DNA of 64,000 nucleotides from Hirschia maritima DSM 19733 (GCF_000378345.1 NZ_KB899546.1:313523-377522); one strand, 5' to 3'; positions 52,952 to 63,418 are shown, counted from the first letter of the stretch. Notes: a model not told the origin generated them from the letters alone. Numbers and translations are program-made.

Positions 52952-54652
52952 ATGTTCGAGAAGTTCAGGTCGACGAATGAAGAATTCGCGCCAAACGGGA
53001 ATTTTTTGGCAGCGCCATATAATTTTTTAAATTCTCTGAGCGGAACACCAGCACTCGTTGTTTGTTTTGCGCTGGGTGTGTTGTCAAACCTTTCTTTTGC
53101 GCCGTTAAATATTTGGCCAATGATGATGGTAGCGTTGGTTAGCTTAATTTGGCTGATTGATGGTGCTACGCGTCAAGAAAATCCGCGGTCCGCGGTGTTT
53201 TGGCGAACGCTCTGCTTTGCATTCGGACAATTTGGAATTGGATTTCACTGGGTTGCTTTTGCTTTCCTGGTGGATTCCAAAGCGCACGCTGGATTTGTTT
53301 GGCTTTCGATGTTGTTGCCGCTCACCATTGCAGTCATTTGGGCCGTGTTGATGCGCGTTGCCATAAATTTTTGGGTTTCTGGACCAGCAAGAGTTGCCAT
53401 TTTTGCGCTTACGATATTCGCTGCTGAATGGGTGAGAGGGCATATTTTTGGCGGGTTCCCATGGAATATTCCTGCCATGGTCTGGACGCCTGGAGAGGCT
53501 GTCTCGCAAACAGCGTCTGTGTTTGGCGTGTGGGGACTGAGTTTACTCACACTAGCGTTTTTCAGTGCGCCTGCAGCTCTCTGTGATGGTCGAACGCAAG
53601 TTGGCTCAAAAATGGGGGGGGTAGGTCGATCTCTACCCATAATTCTGGTTGCGGTCGTGTTTGGCTGTGCTTGGGGATGGGGCTCCAGTCGTCTCTCGGA
53701 TGCGGTTGATGAAATTTCAGGCCCAGAAGTTCGCCTTGTCGATGTGGGTGTTCCGCAAGATGAGAAGTTCAAGCCAGAAGTACGTCAAATGGTGTTGCGT
53801 AGGTATCTTGAGCTGACTGAACCGGATACTGGGACCAACCCTCGAATCGTTATTTGGCCGGAAGGGGCAGTGCCATATGCGCTATTGCAATACCCTGATG
53901 CGTTGGATCCGGTTTCTGCTAATTTAGGTGCCAGGAAACTGATTGTTGGTACGAGTTTTGTGAATCGACAATTTCATCCTGAGCGTTGGTTTAACTCGCT
54001 GGCCGTTCTTTCTCAGGAAAGTTCAGTGGCAGAAGCCATCTATTATAAGCACAGGCTGGTACCTTTTGGTGAGATGGTGCCTTTCCGGTCTCTAGCGTCT
54101 CGATTGGGAATAAATGCATTACAACAAATAGCTGAAGCTGGGTTTTACGCTGGCCCACCGCCTGCACCCGTGTCTGTTGAAGGTATCCCTGATTTTCAAC
54201 CGCTAATCTGTTATGAAGCGCTCTTCCCCGGTTTGCTCCCGAGGCGTATTGAAGAGCTTGGTGTAATGGGAGTTGAGTCTGATGTAGCCTATGAACGTGC
54301 TGATTGGATTATAAACATATCCATTGATTCATGGTTTGGGCCGTTGTGGGCCCCATCTCAACACTTTGAACACGCAAAATATCGGGCAATTGAAGAGGGA
54401 TTGCCGATGGCCCGCGTTGCATCTCGAGGAATATCTGGGATTGTTGATGGTTATGGACGCGTGACAGCATTGGCGGAATCGCCAGACTTTGACCACTACC
54501 CTGAGGACCCAAAGGGTTGGAAGTCTAGAATTTTGGATTCAAATATTCCCAATTCTCTTTTACCAACAATCTATAGTAGACACAGAGAAGTACTTGTCCT
54601 TGGTTTGATATTTATATTGATTGTTGGATGGGTTACTTTGCCTAAACATTAA
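52952..54652 (+). CDS. lnt: Apolipoprotein N-acyltransferase
   Basis: Inner-membrane enzyme adding the third acyl chain to lipoproteins. About seven N-terminal helices precede a nitrilase-type domain with the catalytic triad E304 (IWPEGAVPY), K366 (YYKHRLVPFGE) and C420 (LICYEALFP). 566 residues is slightly long, with an extra 25-residue N-terminus. It serves the many lipoproteins encoded in the window. A GGGG site lies before the ATG. Confidence 0.96.
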   Translation: MFEKFRSTNEEFAPNGNFLAAPYNFLNSLSGTPALVVCFALGVLSNLSFAPLNIWPMMMVALVSLIWLIDGATRQENPRSAVFWRTLCFAFGQFGIGFHWVAFAFLVDSKAHAGFVWLSMLLPLTIAVIWAVLMRVAINFWVSGPARVAIFALTIFAAEWVRGHIFGGFPWNIPAMVWTPGEAVSQTASVFGVWGLSLLTLAFFSAPAALCDGRTQVGSKMGGVGRSLPIILVAVVFGCAWGWGSSRLSDAVDEISGPEVRLVDVGVPQDEKFKPEVRQMVLRRYLELTEPDTGTNPRIVIWPEGAVPYALLQYPDALDPVSANLGARKLIVGTSFVNRQFHPERWFNSLAVLSQESSVAEAIYYKHRLVPFGEMVPFRSLASRLGINALQQIAEAGFYAGPPPAPVSVEGIPDFQPLICYEALFPGLLPRRIEELGVMGVESDVAYERADWIINISIDSWFGPLWAPSQHFEHAKYRAIEEGLPMARVASRGISGIVDGYGRVTALAESPDFDHYPEDPKGWKSRILDSNIPNSLLPTIYSRHREVLVLGLIFILIVGWVTLPKH

Positions 54653-54771
54653 AGCTTTAGGTTGACATTTTCTTCGATTTACTATGGAAAATGGGGTATG
54701 AGCTAGGGTATTCCCTATGTATCCCCCCACCTGCTGTTTTGGGGAGCGGCAGAATTGCAAAAGTGTGATGA

Positions 54772-55191
54772 ATGTCAGAAAATAAGCTACCTAATTCAAT
54801 CGATAAACATGTTGGGCGACGCGTGAGATGGCGTCGTAGAGAGTTAAATTACAGTCAGGAGAAGTTGGGGGAACTTCTTGGGCTAACTTTCCAGCAAATC
54901 CAAAAATACGAAAAAGGTGTGAACAGAATTTCCGCCGGACGTTTGTTCGAGATGTCGCGTGTGTTGGAAACAACAATTGGCTATTTCTTCATGGGGGTTG
55001 AAGAAATGGACGAAGCGATGAATCGGACTTTTGCTGAAAGTGATAAGGATCAAGCACTTACTGGTCTGATTGATGCTGATGCAGTAGATCTGGTTGTAGC
55101 GTTCCAATCTATTCCTGATCCAAAGCTACGCCAGTCTATTCTAACAATGGTTAGGAACTCGGCTGAAGCTTTTTCAGATGATGAGCAATAA
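54772..55191 (+). CDS. XRE-family transcriptional regulator downstream of lnt
   Basis: A 139-residue HTH protein. The HTH lies at about 12-68 (VRWRRRELNYSQEKLGELLGLTFQQIQKYEKGVNRISAGRLFEMSRVL), and a C-terminal region ends in a helix (DPKLRQSILTMVRNSAEAF). XRE genes of this kind are commonly found right after lnt in alphaproteobacteria. Targets are unknown. The 119-nt gap after lnt contains a C-rich/G-rich inverted pair (CCCCC...GGGG), so it may have its own promoter. Confidence 0.88.
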   Translation: MSENKLPNSIDKHVGRRVRWRRRELNYSQEKLGELLGLTFQQIQKYEKGVNRISAGRLFEMSRVLETTIGYFFMGVEEMDEAMNRTFAESDKDQALTGLIDADAVDLVVAFQSIPDPKLRQSILTMVRNSAEAFSDDEQ

Positions 55192-55213
55192 GTTCAACAT
55201 CTAATTCTAAGAA

Positions 55214-55260
55214 CTTACAGCCTATTGGAATTTTCATTTTTGGGTCCAATAGGTTGTAAG
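55214..55260 (+). terminator. Long hairpin after the XRE gene, upstream of tRNA-Arg
   Basis: CTTACAGCCTATTGGA (55214-55229) pairs with TCCAATAGGTTGTAAG (55245-55260): a 16-bp stem with one G-T pair and a 15-nt loop. No T-tract follows (ATCATATTG), so it is either a terminator relying on stem strength or a different regulatory or insulating structure just before the tRNA. Confidence 0.55.
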
Positions 55261-55307
55261 ATCATATTGATTGTTGTTTCATATAATGCCAAACAGTCGA
55301 GCAGAAT

Positions 55308-55384
55308 GCACCCATAGCTCAGCTGGATAGAGCGCTGCCCTCCGAAGGCAGAGGTCAGAGGTTCGAATCCTCTTGGGTGCGCCA
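55308..55384 (+). tRNA. tRNA-Arg, anticodon CCG
   Basis: A complete cloverleaf. Acceptor GCACCCA (55308-55314) pairs with TGGGTGC (55374-55380), discriminator G, and CCA is encoded (55382-55384). The D-loop is TAGCTCAGCTGGATAGAGCG. The anticodon stem CTGCC/GGCAG encloses loop CTCCGAA with anticodon CCG, reading CGG codons. The T-arm has GGTTCGAATCC. It ends 30 nt before the stop of the SDR gene, which runs towards it. Confidence 0.97.
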
Positions 55385-55414
55385 TTGGCTTCATGGAAAA
55401 TTCAACTGTTTTGC

Positions 55415-56233
55415 CTATTTGGGCAAGCCTTCTTTCGCTACTTGCGCTCCCATTTGGGCGATTAGTCCGAAAAATTGTTCCGGCTGTGCATGGCGCATTT
55501 TTGCTGCTTCTAATTCCATGCCTTGCGCAAAAATAAGCTCAGGAGTGTTATTCTTTACGGCGTCAATGATAGCTTCGGCGCAATCTTTAGGGTCATCACC
55601 AGCCTCGATATATCCATCAGACTCTCCACGTTTAGAACCATCAGCCGTTAAGGCATTTCGAGACACATCGGTGGCAACGGAACCGGGTAAGATATTGGTG
55701 ACTTGAATGTTATGGGTTTGAGAGACTTCCGCCCGTAAAGCATCCATATAACCAATTAGCCCGTGTTTGGCGGCGCTGTAAGCTGTACGCATTGGTGCAC
55801 CTATGCGCCCTGCGACAGAGCTAATGGCTACAACGTGCCCTCCGCCAATTTTTGACATGCGCTGTAATTGTAATTGAGTGAGCCAAATAGGGGCGGTTAG
55901 ATCGATTTCTATAAGATCAGTGTAAACTTGCGGGTCCGTATCAATTGCAAGGCTTCTTTGACTGATTCCAGCATTATTTATGAGAATATCAACTTGTCCT
56001 TTCCAGTCCCAGGCTTGTGCAACTAGGCCTTCTAGGGCTGAAAAATTTGTAACATCGAAAGGTAAAACCAAAGATTGAGATGGCAGGCTTTGAGCAAGAG
56101 CTTCCAATTCTTTAACACGTCGCCCCGACAGGATGATGTTTGACCCTTCGGCTGCACAGCTTTGTGCTAAAGCTTTACCAATGCCTGATGATGCACCTGT
56201 GACCCATACTGTTTTGCCATTAAAATTTGTCAT
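55415..56233 (-). CDS. Short-chain dehydrogenase/reductase
   Basis: NAD(P)-dependent oxidoreductase of the classical SDR family. The dinucleotide loop is [16 protein letters not shown] is present, and catalytic Ser-Tyr-Lys are in ISSVAG and YSAAKHG. The C-terminal tail after the core lacks an obvious cofactor or substrate clue. ATG 56233 is preferred over the upstream ATG 56248 because GGAGGAG precedes it at good spacing. It follows hutU on the same strand after 85 nt. A role in histidine degradation is not expected. Confidence 0.88.
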   Translation of the reverse strand: MTNFNGKTVWVTGASSGIGKALAQSCAAEGSNIILSGRRVKELEALAQSLPSQSLVLPFDVTNFSALEGLVAQAWDWKGQVDILINNAGISQRSLAIDTDPQVYTDLIEIDLTAPIWLTQLQLQRMSKIGGGHVVAISSVAGRIGAPMRTAYSAAKHGLIGYMDALRAEVSQTHNIQVTNILPGSVATDVSRNALTADGSKRGESDGYIEAGDDPKDCAEAIIDAVKNNTPELIFAQGMELEAAKMRHAQPEQFFGLIAQMGAQVAKEGLPK

Positions 56234-56318
56234 ATCGGACTCCTCCACGCATGTTTTGAAGGAATCCTTAGACGAAAAATAAAGGTGTGAATGTAAAGAG
56301 TTTTACAGTTTAATTTAG

Positions 56319-57986
56319 CTATAAAATTCCGGGTAGGTTTAGGCTGTTCTTTTGAGCGCAATCTTTGGCGATGTCATAGCCAGCATCTGCGTGTCTCATG
56401 ACACCCGTTGCAGGATCATTCCACAAGACGCGATTAAGACGACGTGCTGCATCTTCACTTCCATCAGCCACGATCACCACGCCTGAATGTTGTGAGAAAC
56501 CCATTCCCACACCGCCACCATGATGCAGGCTGACCCATGTCGCACCTGATGCTGTGTTGAGCAGGGCATTGAGCAAAGGCCAGTCTGATACAGCGTCAGA
56601 GCCATCTTGCATGGATTCAGTTTCACGGTTTGGGCTAGCTACAGAGCCACTATCCAAGTGGTCACGTCCGATGACGATTGGGGCCTTTAATTCACCCTTG
56701 GCGACCATTTCGTTAAAAGCCAGCGCAAGGCGGTGACGATCTCCCAATCCGACCCAACATATGCGTGCTGGTAATCCTTGAAATGCAATACGGTCACGTG
56801 CCATGTCCAACCAGTTGTGTAGGTGTTTGTTGTCCGGAAGAAGTTCTTTCACTTTTGCGTCTGTTTTGTAGATATCTTCAGGATCACCTGAGAGAGCTAC
56901 CCAACGGAACGGCCCTATACCCTGACAAAAAAGAGGGCGAACATAAGCGGGGACAAAGCCTGGAAAATCAAACGCATTTTCTAGGCCTTCATCTTTTGCG
57001 ACCTGACGGATATTATTGCCGTAATCCACTGTTGGTATGCCTGCATTCCAGAAATCCAACATAGCTTGAACTTGAACTCTCATCGAAGCTCTGGCGGCCG
57101 TCTCAACTGATTTTGGGTCTGTCTCGCGCTTTTCTTTCCATTGCGCCATTGTCCAGCCTTGGGGAAGATATCCATTCACAGGATCGTGGGCGGAGGTTTG
57201 ATCCGTTACCAAATCAGGGCGAATGCCGCGCTTCACCAGCTCAGGAAAAATATCAGCTGCATTGCCTAGCAGACCTACAGATTTTGCTTCGCCAGCCTTT
57301 GTCCAGCGGTCTATCATTTCTAAAGCTGTATCTAAATCATCTGTCTTTTCATCGAGATAACGCGTCCGTAACCGAAAATCGATGCTGTCCGGGTTACATT
57401 CAACAGCTAAACAACACGCGCCTGCCATGACAGCGGCGAGAGGCTGGGCACCACCCATTCCGCCAAGTCCGCCCGTGAGTATCCATTTGCCTGTTAGATC
57501 GCCATTATAATGTTTACGGCCAGCTTCAGCGAAGGTTTCATATGTGCCTTGAACAATGCCTTGTGTTCCGATGTAAATCCAAGAGCCAGCTGTCATTTGG
57601 CCATACATCATCAAGCCTTGCTTATCGAGTTCATTGAAATGATCCCAATTAGCCCAATGCGGGACGAGATTGGAATTTGCAATTAAAACACGGGGCGCAT
57701 CTTTATGAGTTTGAAACACGCCGACGGGCTTTCCAGACTGAATAAGTAGAGTCTCATCTTCCGTAAGAGTTTTAAGCGTGGAAATAATTTTATCAAAGTC
57801 GGACCAAGTACGAGCTGCTCTGCCAATCCCTCCATAAACGACAAGTTCATCGGGATTTTCCGCAACTTCTCTATCCAGATTGTTTTGAAGCATGCGGAAG
57901 GGGGCTTCTGTCGTCCAACTCAAACAATTCAGCTCTGGTCCTGTCGGGCTTTTTACGTCTCGGGCATTGGCAAATTTGTTGGTCAT
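56319..57986 (-). CDS. hutU: Urocanate hydratase (urocanase)
   Basis: Second step of histidine degradation: urocanate to imidazolone propionate, with tightly bound NAD. The 555-residue protein shows [16 protein letters not shown] (NAD-binding), [20 protein letters not shown], and the signature region [20 protein letters not shown] containing the catalytic Cys. Length is normal. It is the last gene of the minus-strand arm hutI-hutH-hutU, 23 nt after hutH. Confidence 0.98.
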   Translation of the reverse strand: MTNKFANARDVKSPTGPELNCLSWTTEAPFRMLQNNLDREVAENPDELVVYGGIGRAARTWSDFDKIISTLKTLTEDETLLIQSGKPVGVFQTHKDAPRVLIANSNLVPHWANWDHFNELDKQGLMMYGQMTAGSWIYIGTQGIVQGTYETFAEAGRKHYNGDLTGKWILTGGLGGMGGAQPLAAVMAGACCLAVECNPDSIDFRLRTRYLDEKTDDLDTALEMIDRWTKAGEAKSVGLLGNAADIFPELVKRGIRPDLVTDQTSAHDPVNGYLPQGWTMAQWKEKRETDPKSVETAARASMRVQVQAMLDFWNAGIPTVDYGNNIRQVAKDEGLENAFDFPGFVPAYVRPLFCQGIGPFRWVALSGDPEDIYKTDAKVKELLPDNKHLHNWLDMARDRIAFQGLPARICWVGLGDRHRLALAFNEMVAKGELKAPIVIGRDHLDSGSVASPNRETESMQDGSDAVSDWPLLNALLNTASGATWVSLHHGGGVGMGFSQHSGVVIVADGSEDAARRLNRVLWNDPATGVMRHADAGYDIAKDCAQKNSLNLPGIL

Positions 57987-58009
57987 TTCGTTTCCCTACG
58001 GACTTGTAT

Positions 58010-59542
58010 TTATAGCTTGATCGAAGCGACATCGGCTTCAAATTCATTGAGTTGGTTTTGAGTGTGGATTAGATCGCTGAGCGTCTCGATATCATTGCTG
58101 ACAATGCGATCTTCAATAAAAGGCGGGCAAACATTGCGAACTTGAGAAATTATGCCTTGAAGCAATGTGCTAGTTTTTAAAGGTGCTCTTAGTTCAATGC
58201 CTTGCACGCCTGCCATAGCTTCAACAGCCAAAATACCGGCTAGATTAGTATTCATTTCCAATAATCGACGCGCTGCATGGCAACCCATGGAGACATGGTC
58301 TTCCTGATTGGCAGATGTGGGCGTTGAATCAATTGAGCGCGGATTAGCTAGAGACTTATTCTCGCTCATCAATGCTGCTGACGTGACTTCAGCAATCATC
58401 AGACCGGATTTTAAGCCCGGATTAGGTGCAAGAAATGCGGGTAGACCAAAACTTAGGGCAGGGTCCACGAGCAGTGCGACACGTCTTTGGGCAATACAAC
58501 CAATTTCGGAGACTGCCATAGCGATTAAATCCGCAACTAGGGCAACGGGTTCGGCGTGAAAATTTCCGCCAGAGACAATGTCACCATTGGATAAGACAAG
58601 TGGATTATCGGTTGCAGCATTGGCTTCAATTTCAAGAGTTCGTCCTGCATGGCGCAATTGGTCCATGCAAGCGCCAATGACTTGAGGTGCACACCTTAAA
58701 CAATAAGGGTCTTGTACGCGCTCATCTTCATCGCGGTGGCTTTCGCGAATCTCTGATGATGACAGCAAAGAACGAAGTCTATCAGCACTTTCAATTTGAC
58801 CTTGGTGGCCTCGTAGAGTGTGGATTTCTTCACGGAATGGCGCGCTTGATCCCATTGCTGCTTCAATAGACAATGCAGTTGTGGTTAGAGAAGTTGTGGC
58901 CAGTCGCCATGCATCAAATAATCCGGCGAGTGCCAGAGCAGTGGATGCTTGGGTTCCATTGAGTAGCGCCAAACCTTCTTTTGCAGACAACTCAATTGGC
59001 TCTAATTCTGCCAATTTAAGCGCTCTTATCGCCGGCATTTTCTCACCCTGATAAAAAGCTTCACCTTCGCCGATCAGGGTCGCAGTCATATGTGCAAGTG
59101 GAGCTAAATCTCCAGAAGCTCCAACTGATCCTTTTTCAGGAATAATAGGAATGACATCTGCTTTTATCAGGTTTTGAAGACCTTCAATCACAATCGGTCG
59201 AACACCAGATGCGCCGCGTCCAAGAGAGAGACATTTAAGCGCGATAATAAGGCGCACGATTTCTTTCTGCAAAGCAGGGCCAAAACCAGCACTGTGAGAC
59301 AATACGAGATTGCGTTGTAGTGTGGCTAAGTCGCTGTCATCAATACGAACTGAAGCTAGCTTACCAAACCCAGTATTTACGCCGTAAATAGCTTGGTCAC
59401 CCGCTATTTGCTGAGTCAAAATATCAGCTGAAATTTGAACAGCTTCATATGCACTGGAATCCAACGAGAAATCATCATCACTTCGATAGATTTGCTCGAG
59501 CGTCTTAAGAGATGTTGTTCCCGGCGTTAGAATAGTCGTCAT
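58010..59542 (-). CDS. hutH: Histidine ammonia-lyase
   Basis: First step of histidine degradation: removal of ammonia to give urocanate. The self-formed MIO prosthetic group comes from A142-S143-G144 in [14 protein letters not shown]53 lies in IYGVNTGFG, and the C-terminal half carries further active-site residues of the family. 510 residues is normal. The start overlaps the hutI stop by 3-4 nt (ATGA), so the two are translationally coupled. Confidence 0.98.
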   Translation of the reverse strand: MTTILTPGTTSLKTLEQIYRSDDDFSLDSSAYEAVQISADILTQQIAGDQAIYGVNTGFGKLASVRIDDSDLATLQRNLVLSHSAGFGPALQKEIVRLIIALKCLSLGRGASGVRPIVIEGLQNLIKADVIPIIPEKGSVGASGDLAPLAHMTATLIGEGEAFYQGEKMPAIRALKLAELEPIELSAKEGLALLNGTQASTALALAGLFDAWRLATTSLTTTALSIEAAMGSSAPFREEIHTLRGHQGQIESADRLRSLLSSSEIRESHRDEDERVQDPYCLRCAPQVIGACMDQLRHAGRTLEIEANAATDNPLVLSNGDIVSGGNFHAEPVALVADLIAMAVSEIGCIAQRRVALLVDPALSFGLPAFLAPNPGLKSGLMIAEVTSAALMSENKSLANPRSIDSTPTSANQEDHVSMGCHAARRLLEMNTNLAGILAVEAMAGVQGIELRAPLKTSTLLQGIISQVRNVCPPFIEDRIVSNDIETLSDLIHTQNQLNEFEADVASIKL

Positions 59543-60753
59543 GAAAAATCCGAAGGTGAAATTGTTTTATAGAGAGGGGAGCTGCCGATCCAATAAGATA
59601 GCTCAGCAGGGTGTGAGACATTCCATACGGCCAGATTTGTAGGCATATCTGTTGCGACCTTTCCAAATGCGCCCTGAATGCCTAGAGCCTTAGCTGCATT
59701 TCGTGTGGTGCCTGCCAAGGCCTCTTCGGGCGTAAGGTCAAAAAAGGTGCACGCCATATTCATGGCAGTTAGGAGGGATGTAAGAGGGGAGCTGCCAGGG
59801 TTGCAATCTGTCGCCACAGCCATATCCACATTGTGTTTACGTAGAGCAGAAATTGGCGGACGCTTTGTTTCTTTCAGGGTGTAAAATGCACCTGGTAACA
59901 GCACAGCAACCGTCTCATTCTTTGCAAAGTTGGGCACGTCTTCATCTTGCAGATATTCGAGGTGATCGGCAGAAAGTCCATTATACTCTCCGACAAGAAG
60001 AGCACCTTTTAGATCGGATAATTGTTCAGCATGTAACTTAACGGGTAGGCCAAGCGATTTTGCTTCATCAAATATTCGTTTCATTTGAACGGGTGTAAAA
60101 CCAATGGTTTCGCAAAACCCATCTACCGCATCAATAAGGCCTTTGGTGTGTGCTTGCTTAAGACCCTCAATGACAACTTCGTCTATATAGGCGTCGGTTT
60201 TTCTTTTATATTCTGGAGGAACAGCATGAGCAGCTAGCCATGTTTTCTTGACCAAAATATCGCGCTGTTTTTCTATCTCCGCGGCTACTTCCAGCATGCG
60301 GATCTCATCTGCTATGGATAGGCCATATCCAGATTTGATTTCAATTGCCCTAACTCCCTCAGCCATAAGCGCATCTACGCGGAGTAGAGCGTTTTGAAGA
60401 AGTGTTTCAAAGCTGGCTTGGCGGGTTTGGGTAACTGTTGAAAGAATGCCTCCGCCTTGACGCGCTATTTCCTCATAGCATGCACCTTGAAGGCGCAATT
60501 CAAATTCTTTTGCGCGGTTTCCTCCAAATATTATGTGTGTGTGGCAATCAATCAAAGATGGAGTGACGAGACGGTCTTCAAGTGAAATTGAATCAATAGA
60601 CCTGTATTCATCAGGGCACTTAGATGCTGCACCAACCCACAATATAATACCTTTAGAAACAACAAGTTTGGCATTTTCGATCAAGCCATAGGGTGTTGTG
60701 TCCTTCACCATTGTGGCGACGTTACAATTTTCAAAAACAGTGATTTTGTTCAT
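59539..60753 (-). CDS. hutI: Imidazolonepropionase
   Basis: Third step of histidine degradation: hydrolysis of imidazolone propionate to N-formimino-glutamate. An amidohydrolase with metal ligands in [10 protein letters not shown], the HAVPPEYK and [10 protein letters not shown] segments, ADHLEYLQD, and catalytic Asp in [10 protein letters not shown]. 404 residues is normal. It is first in the minus-strand arm; its promoter overlaps a palindrome shared with the divergent hutC gene. Confidence 0.97.
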   Translation of the reverse strand: MNKITVFENCNVATMVKDTTPYGLIENAKLVVSKGIILWVGAASKCPDEYRSIDSISLEDRLVTPSLIDCHTHIIFGGNRAKEFELRLQGACYEEIARQGGGILSTVTQTRQASFETLLQNALLRVDALMAEGVRAIEIKSGYGLSIADEIRMLEVAAEIEKQRDILVKKTWLAAHAVPPEYKRKTDAYIDEVVIEGLKQAHTKGLIDAVDGFCETIGFTPVQMKRIFDEAKSLGLPVKLHAEQLSDLKGALLVGEYNGLSADHLEYLQDEDVPNFAKNETVAVLLPGAFYTLKETKRPPISALRKHNVDMAVATDCNPGSSPLTSLLTAMNMACTFFDLTPEEALAGTTRNAAKALGIQGAFGKVATDMPTNLAVWNVSHPAELSYWIGSSPLYKTISPSDFS

Positions 60754-60803
60754 TTTGAATCTACAAATGCAATGGATAAAAGCTTGCCAAAAACAGTTAT
60801 AAT

Positions 60804-60827
60804 ATTATTATGTATGCACATAATAAT
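60804..60827. promoter_or_regulatory. Palindromic operator between hutI and hutC (probable HutC site)
   Basis: ATTATTATGT (60804-60813), spacer ATGC, ACATAATAAT (60818-60827): perfect 10-bp arms. The centre TGTATGCACA fits a TGT-N4-ACA GntR/HutC-type site. It is the only extended palindrome in the 91-nt gap between hutI and hutC and lies where both divergent promoters must be. HutC represses hut genes until urocanate binds. Assignment to HutC is inference from position and symmetry. Confidence 0.7.
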
Positions 60828-60844
60828 GAAGTTGAGCAAGTCCT

Positions 60845-61537
60845 ATGAACGCAATCTCTCATAAGATAATTCGAGAAACACTGCTTGAACGTATTCAATC
60901 GGGAGAATGGGAATTAGGGGAATTAATCCCGAATGAGGAAGAATTAGCTGAAGAATTTGGATGTGCTCGAACGACTGTAAACCGGGCGTTAAGGGCACTG
61001 GCTGAAGAAGGCATTGTTATTCGCAAACGCAAGGGAGGAACGCGTGTTTGTGAGTTACCAAAACGGGAAGCAAAATTCGAGATTCCTATCGTCCGGCAAC
61101 AAGTGGAAGCTACAGGTGCTGTTTATCGGCATAAGATTGTATGTCGGGAATCTAAAAAGCCACCAATTTCTGTGAGTACACGGCTTCATTTGGGCGCTGA
61201 TGAGAAAGCGCTGTATTTGGAAGCGCTTCATTTGGCAGATGAGCGACCATTTGCATTTGAGATGCGTTGGGTAAATCCAGCAGCTGTACCTCATATTGAA
61301 GAAGAGAAATTTGATACAATCAGCGTGAACGAGTGGCTGATTAAATCTGTTCCATTTTCTTCGGGTGATGTCTCGTTTTCTGCTGTGAATGCTGATTGCG
61401 ATATTGCTGATGCCCTAGATGTTACTGAGGGCAGTGCATTATTCCTGGTTGACCGTACAACTTGGTATGATCAATCATTTATAACAACTCTGAAACTTTA
61501 TTATAATCAAGGATTTAAGTTTTATTCAAAGCTTTAG
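60845..61537 (+). CDS. hutC: HutC-type GntR-family regulator
   Basis: Transcriptional repressor of histidine utilisation, relieved by urocanate. An N-terminal winged helix (LIPNEEELAEEFGCARTTVNRALRALAEEGIVIRKRKGGTRV, about 24-68) is followed by a UTRA ligand domain (about 85-225). At 230 residues it is the usual HutC/FarR-type length. It is divergent from hutI and 12 nt upstream of hutG, and probably regulates both arms through the intergenic palindrome as well as itself. Confidence 0.93.
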   Translation: MNAISHKIIRETLLERIQSGEWELGELIPNEEELAEEFGCARTTVNRALRALAEEGIVIRKRKGGTRVCELPKREAKFEIPIVRQQVEATGAVYRHKIVCRESKKPPISVSTRLHLGADEKALYLEALHLADERPFAFEMRWVNPAAVPHIEEEKFDTISVNEWLIKSVPFSSGDVSFSAVNADCDIADALDVTEGSALFLVDRTTWYDQSFITTLKLYYNQGFKFYSKL

Positions 61538-61549
61538 TTAGGAGCTTTT

Positions 61550-62476
61550 ATGCCTGTTTTTCATAAGTCTGCTCAGCGTTTAATGTGTCGTGCGGATCCT
61601 GAAGATGGAGAAAATGCAAAACGGGTCGCGCATTTTCAAAGTGAATCGGGACCAAATGCAATAATTGGATTTGCATGCGAAGCAGGGGTCTTGCGTAATA
61701 AAGGGCGAGGTGGAGCAAAAGAAGCTCCGACGACAATTCGTCAATCATTTGCTGGATTGGCTGCACCAACGGACTTCAAACCCTTTGTAGATTTGGGCGA
61801 TGTAGTTGTGGATGGTGATGATCTTGAGCAGGGGCAAGATGAGCTGGGGAAACGAATTGGCGAGGCCTTGGCAATCCACTCTAAACTAATTGTGTTTGGT
61901 GGAGGTCACGAAACCGCTTTTGCCAGCTATTTGGGATTGAGATCGGCTTATCCAGATAAGCGCATCGGCATTATCAATTTGGATGCGCACTTGGATTTAC
62001 GTAATATTGGCGAGGCGGGACCTTCTTCGGGCACGCCTTTCAATCAGATTAAACAGCTTGAAAAAGATCAGTTTGATTATCTTTGCATCGGTGTTGCGCA
62101 GGAAGCCAATACGGAAGCGCTATTTATGCGCGCTCGGAAATGGGGTGTAAAACTCGTGTCAGATAAAGCATTGGTTTCTGATCTGATATCCGCAGACGTA
62201 GAAATTGAAGAAATCACAAAGCGCTGCGATCTTATTTATCTAACGATTGATATTGATGTATTGCCTCACTACCAGGCTCCCGGCGTGAGTGCGCCTGCTG
62301 CTCGAGGTGTCAGTCTTTCGGTGATTGAGTACATAATAGATAAAATCAAAACATCATGTGCAGTATACAATTGCGTGATGCCGCTTGCAGATTTGGTAGA
62401 AGTGTCTCCCAAACATGACAAAGACAATATGACCTCAAAAACCGCTGCGATATTAGCATGTTCCTTGTTGAGATAG
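61550..62476 (+). CDS. hutG: Formimidoylglutamase (arginase-family)
   Basis: Final step: N-formimino-L-glutamate to glutamate and formamide. Arginase-fold metal ligands are H120 (GGGHE), D145/H147/D149 (NLDAHLDLR) and D234/D236 (TIDIDVL). 308 residues fits the arginase/HutG family rather than the deiminase route (HutF). AGGAG precedes the ATG. With hutI, hutH, hutU and hutC it completes a four-enzyme route to glutamate. Confidence 0.94.
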   Translation: MPVFHKSAQRLMCRADPEDGENAKRVAHFQSESGPNAIIGFACEAGVLRNKGRGGAKEAPTTIRQSFAGLAAPTDFKPFVDLGDVVVDGDDLEQGQDELGKRIGEALAIHSKLIVFGGGHETAFASYLGLRSAYPDKRIGIINLDAHLDLRNIGEAGPSSGTPFNQIKQLEKDQFDYLCIGVAQEANTEALFMRARKWGVKLVSDKALVSDLISADVEIEEITKRCDLIYLTIDIDVLPHYQAPGVSAPAARGVSLSVIEYIIDKIKTSCAVYNCVMPLADLVEVSPKHDKDNMTSKTAAILACSLLR

Positions 62477-62487
62477 AGCTCTATCTC
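62470..62487. repeat. 18-bp perfect palindrome over the hutG stop codon
   Basis: GAGATAGAG directly joined to CTCTATCTC with no spacer, covering the TAG of hutG (62474-62476). A further GAGATA at 62500-62505 could pair with TATCTC (62482-62487) instead, giving two mutually exclusive hairpins. No T-tract follows. Confidence 0.6.
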
Positions 62488-62600
62488 TAAATGGAAAACG
62501 AGATATAGAATGCTACATTCCGCAGGATATGGTTGACGTATTGTAACGAATTATTACTAAGGTAAACAACTTACATTTTTCTTGTATGGAGATCCCCAAT

Positions 62601-63413
62601 ATGGCGGACTGGAACTTTCCCAAAGGCGAGCTAATGGCAGGCAAGAAAGGCCTAGTCATGGGTGTTGCAAACCAGAACTCTATTGCTTGGGGTATTGCCC
62701 AGCAATTGGCAGCTCAAGGCGCTGAAATGGCTTTCACATATCAAGGTGAAGCGCTTGAACGCCGCGTGCGTCCGCTTATCGAGTCTATCGGAATGGATAC
62801 AATGATATCCGCTGATGTGACGAATGATGATGAGATGGATGCAGCTTTTGCTACCCTCAAAGATAAATATGGTAAGCTGGACTTCGTTGTTCACGCCATT
62901 GCTTTTGCGGGAAAAGATGAACTCAAAGGTTCGATGGTTCACAACACGACTCGTGAGGGTTTTGCGCGTGCCATGGATATCTCTGTCTTCTCATTCATTG
63001 ATGTATGTCGCCGTGCGTCAGACATGATGGAAGAGGGTGGGTCTATTGTGAACCTAACTTATCTTGGTTCTGAACGTGTTATTCCTTCTTATAATGTCAT
63101 GGGTGTTGCTAAGGCTGGACTTGAAGCAGCGACACGTTACGCAGCCCGTGATTTGGGTAAGCAGGGTGTGCGTGTGAATGCTATTTCAGCTGGCCCAATG
63201 CGCACATTGGCGTTGATGGGCATTAAAGGATCAAAAGGGTTGATGTCAGCTGGTAAAGAAATGTCTTTGCTTGGTGAAGACACTAAAATGGAAGGTGTGG
63301 CAGGTTCAGCGCTTTATCTTCTTTCTCCGATTGGTCAGTCTATTACGGGAGAAGTGTTGCACGTTGATGCTGGTTTCCATGTTGTAGGTGTTCCTGAGCC
63401 ATCTGAAGGTTAA
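62601..63413 (+). CDS. fabI: Enoyl-[acyl-carrier-protein] reductase FabI
   Basis: NADH-dependent enoyl-ACP reductase, last step of each fatty-acid elongation cycle and target of triclosan and related inhibitors. Cofactor region GLVMGVANQNSIAWGIAQ. Catalytic residues Y154, Y164 and K171 lie in NLTYLGSERVIPSYNVMGVAKAG, the FabI Tyr-x6-Lys arrangement. The frame is open from ATG 62586, but GGAGA at 62588-62592 makes ATG 62601 the start (270 residues). No other fab gene is adjacent; the next gene begins 5 nt later and encodes a metallo-beta-lactamase. Confidence 0.96.
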   Translation: MADWNFPKGELMAGKKGLVMGVANQNSIAWGIAQQLAAQGAEMAFTYQGEALERRVRPLIESIGMDTMISADVTNDDEMDAAFATLKDKYGKLDFVVHAIAFAGKDELKGSMVHNTTREGFARAMDISVFSFIDVCRRASDMMEEGGSIVNLTYLGSERVIPSYNVMGVAKAGLEAATRYAARDLGKQGVRVNAISAGPMRTLALMGIKGSKGLMSAGKEMSLLGEDTKMEGVAGSALYLLSPIGQSITGEVLHVDAGFHVVGVPEPSEG

Positions 63414-63418
63414 TAACA

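Noticed and set aside
55308-55414. tRNA-Arg as an integration site for a genomic island
   Set aside because: No integrase, direct repeat of the tRNA 3' end or atypical genes were seen on either side; the hut cluster looks like normal chromosome.
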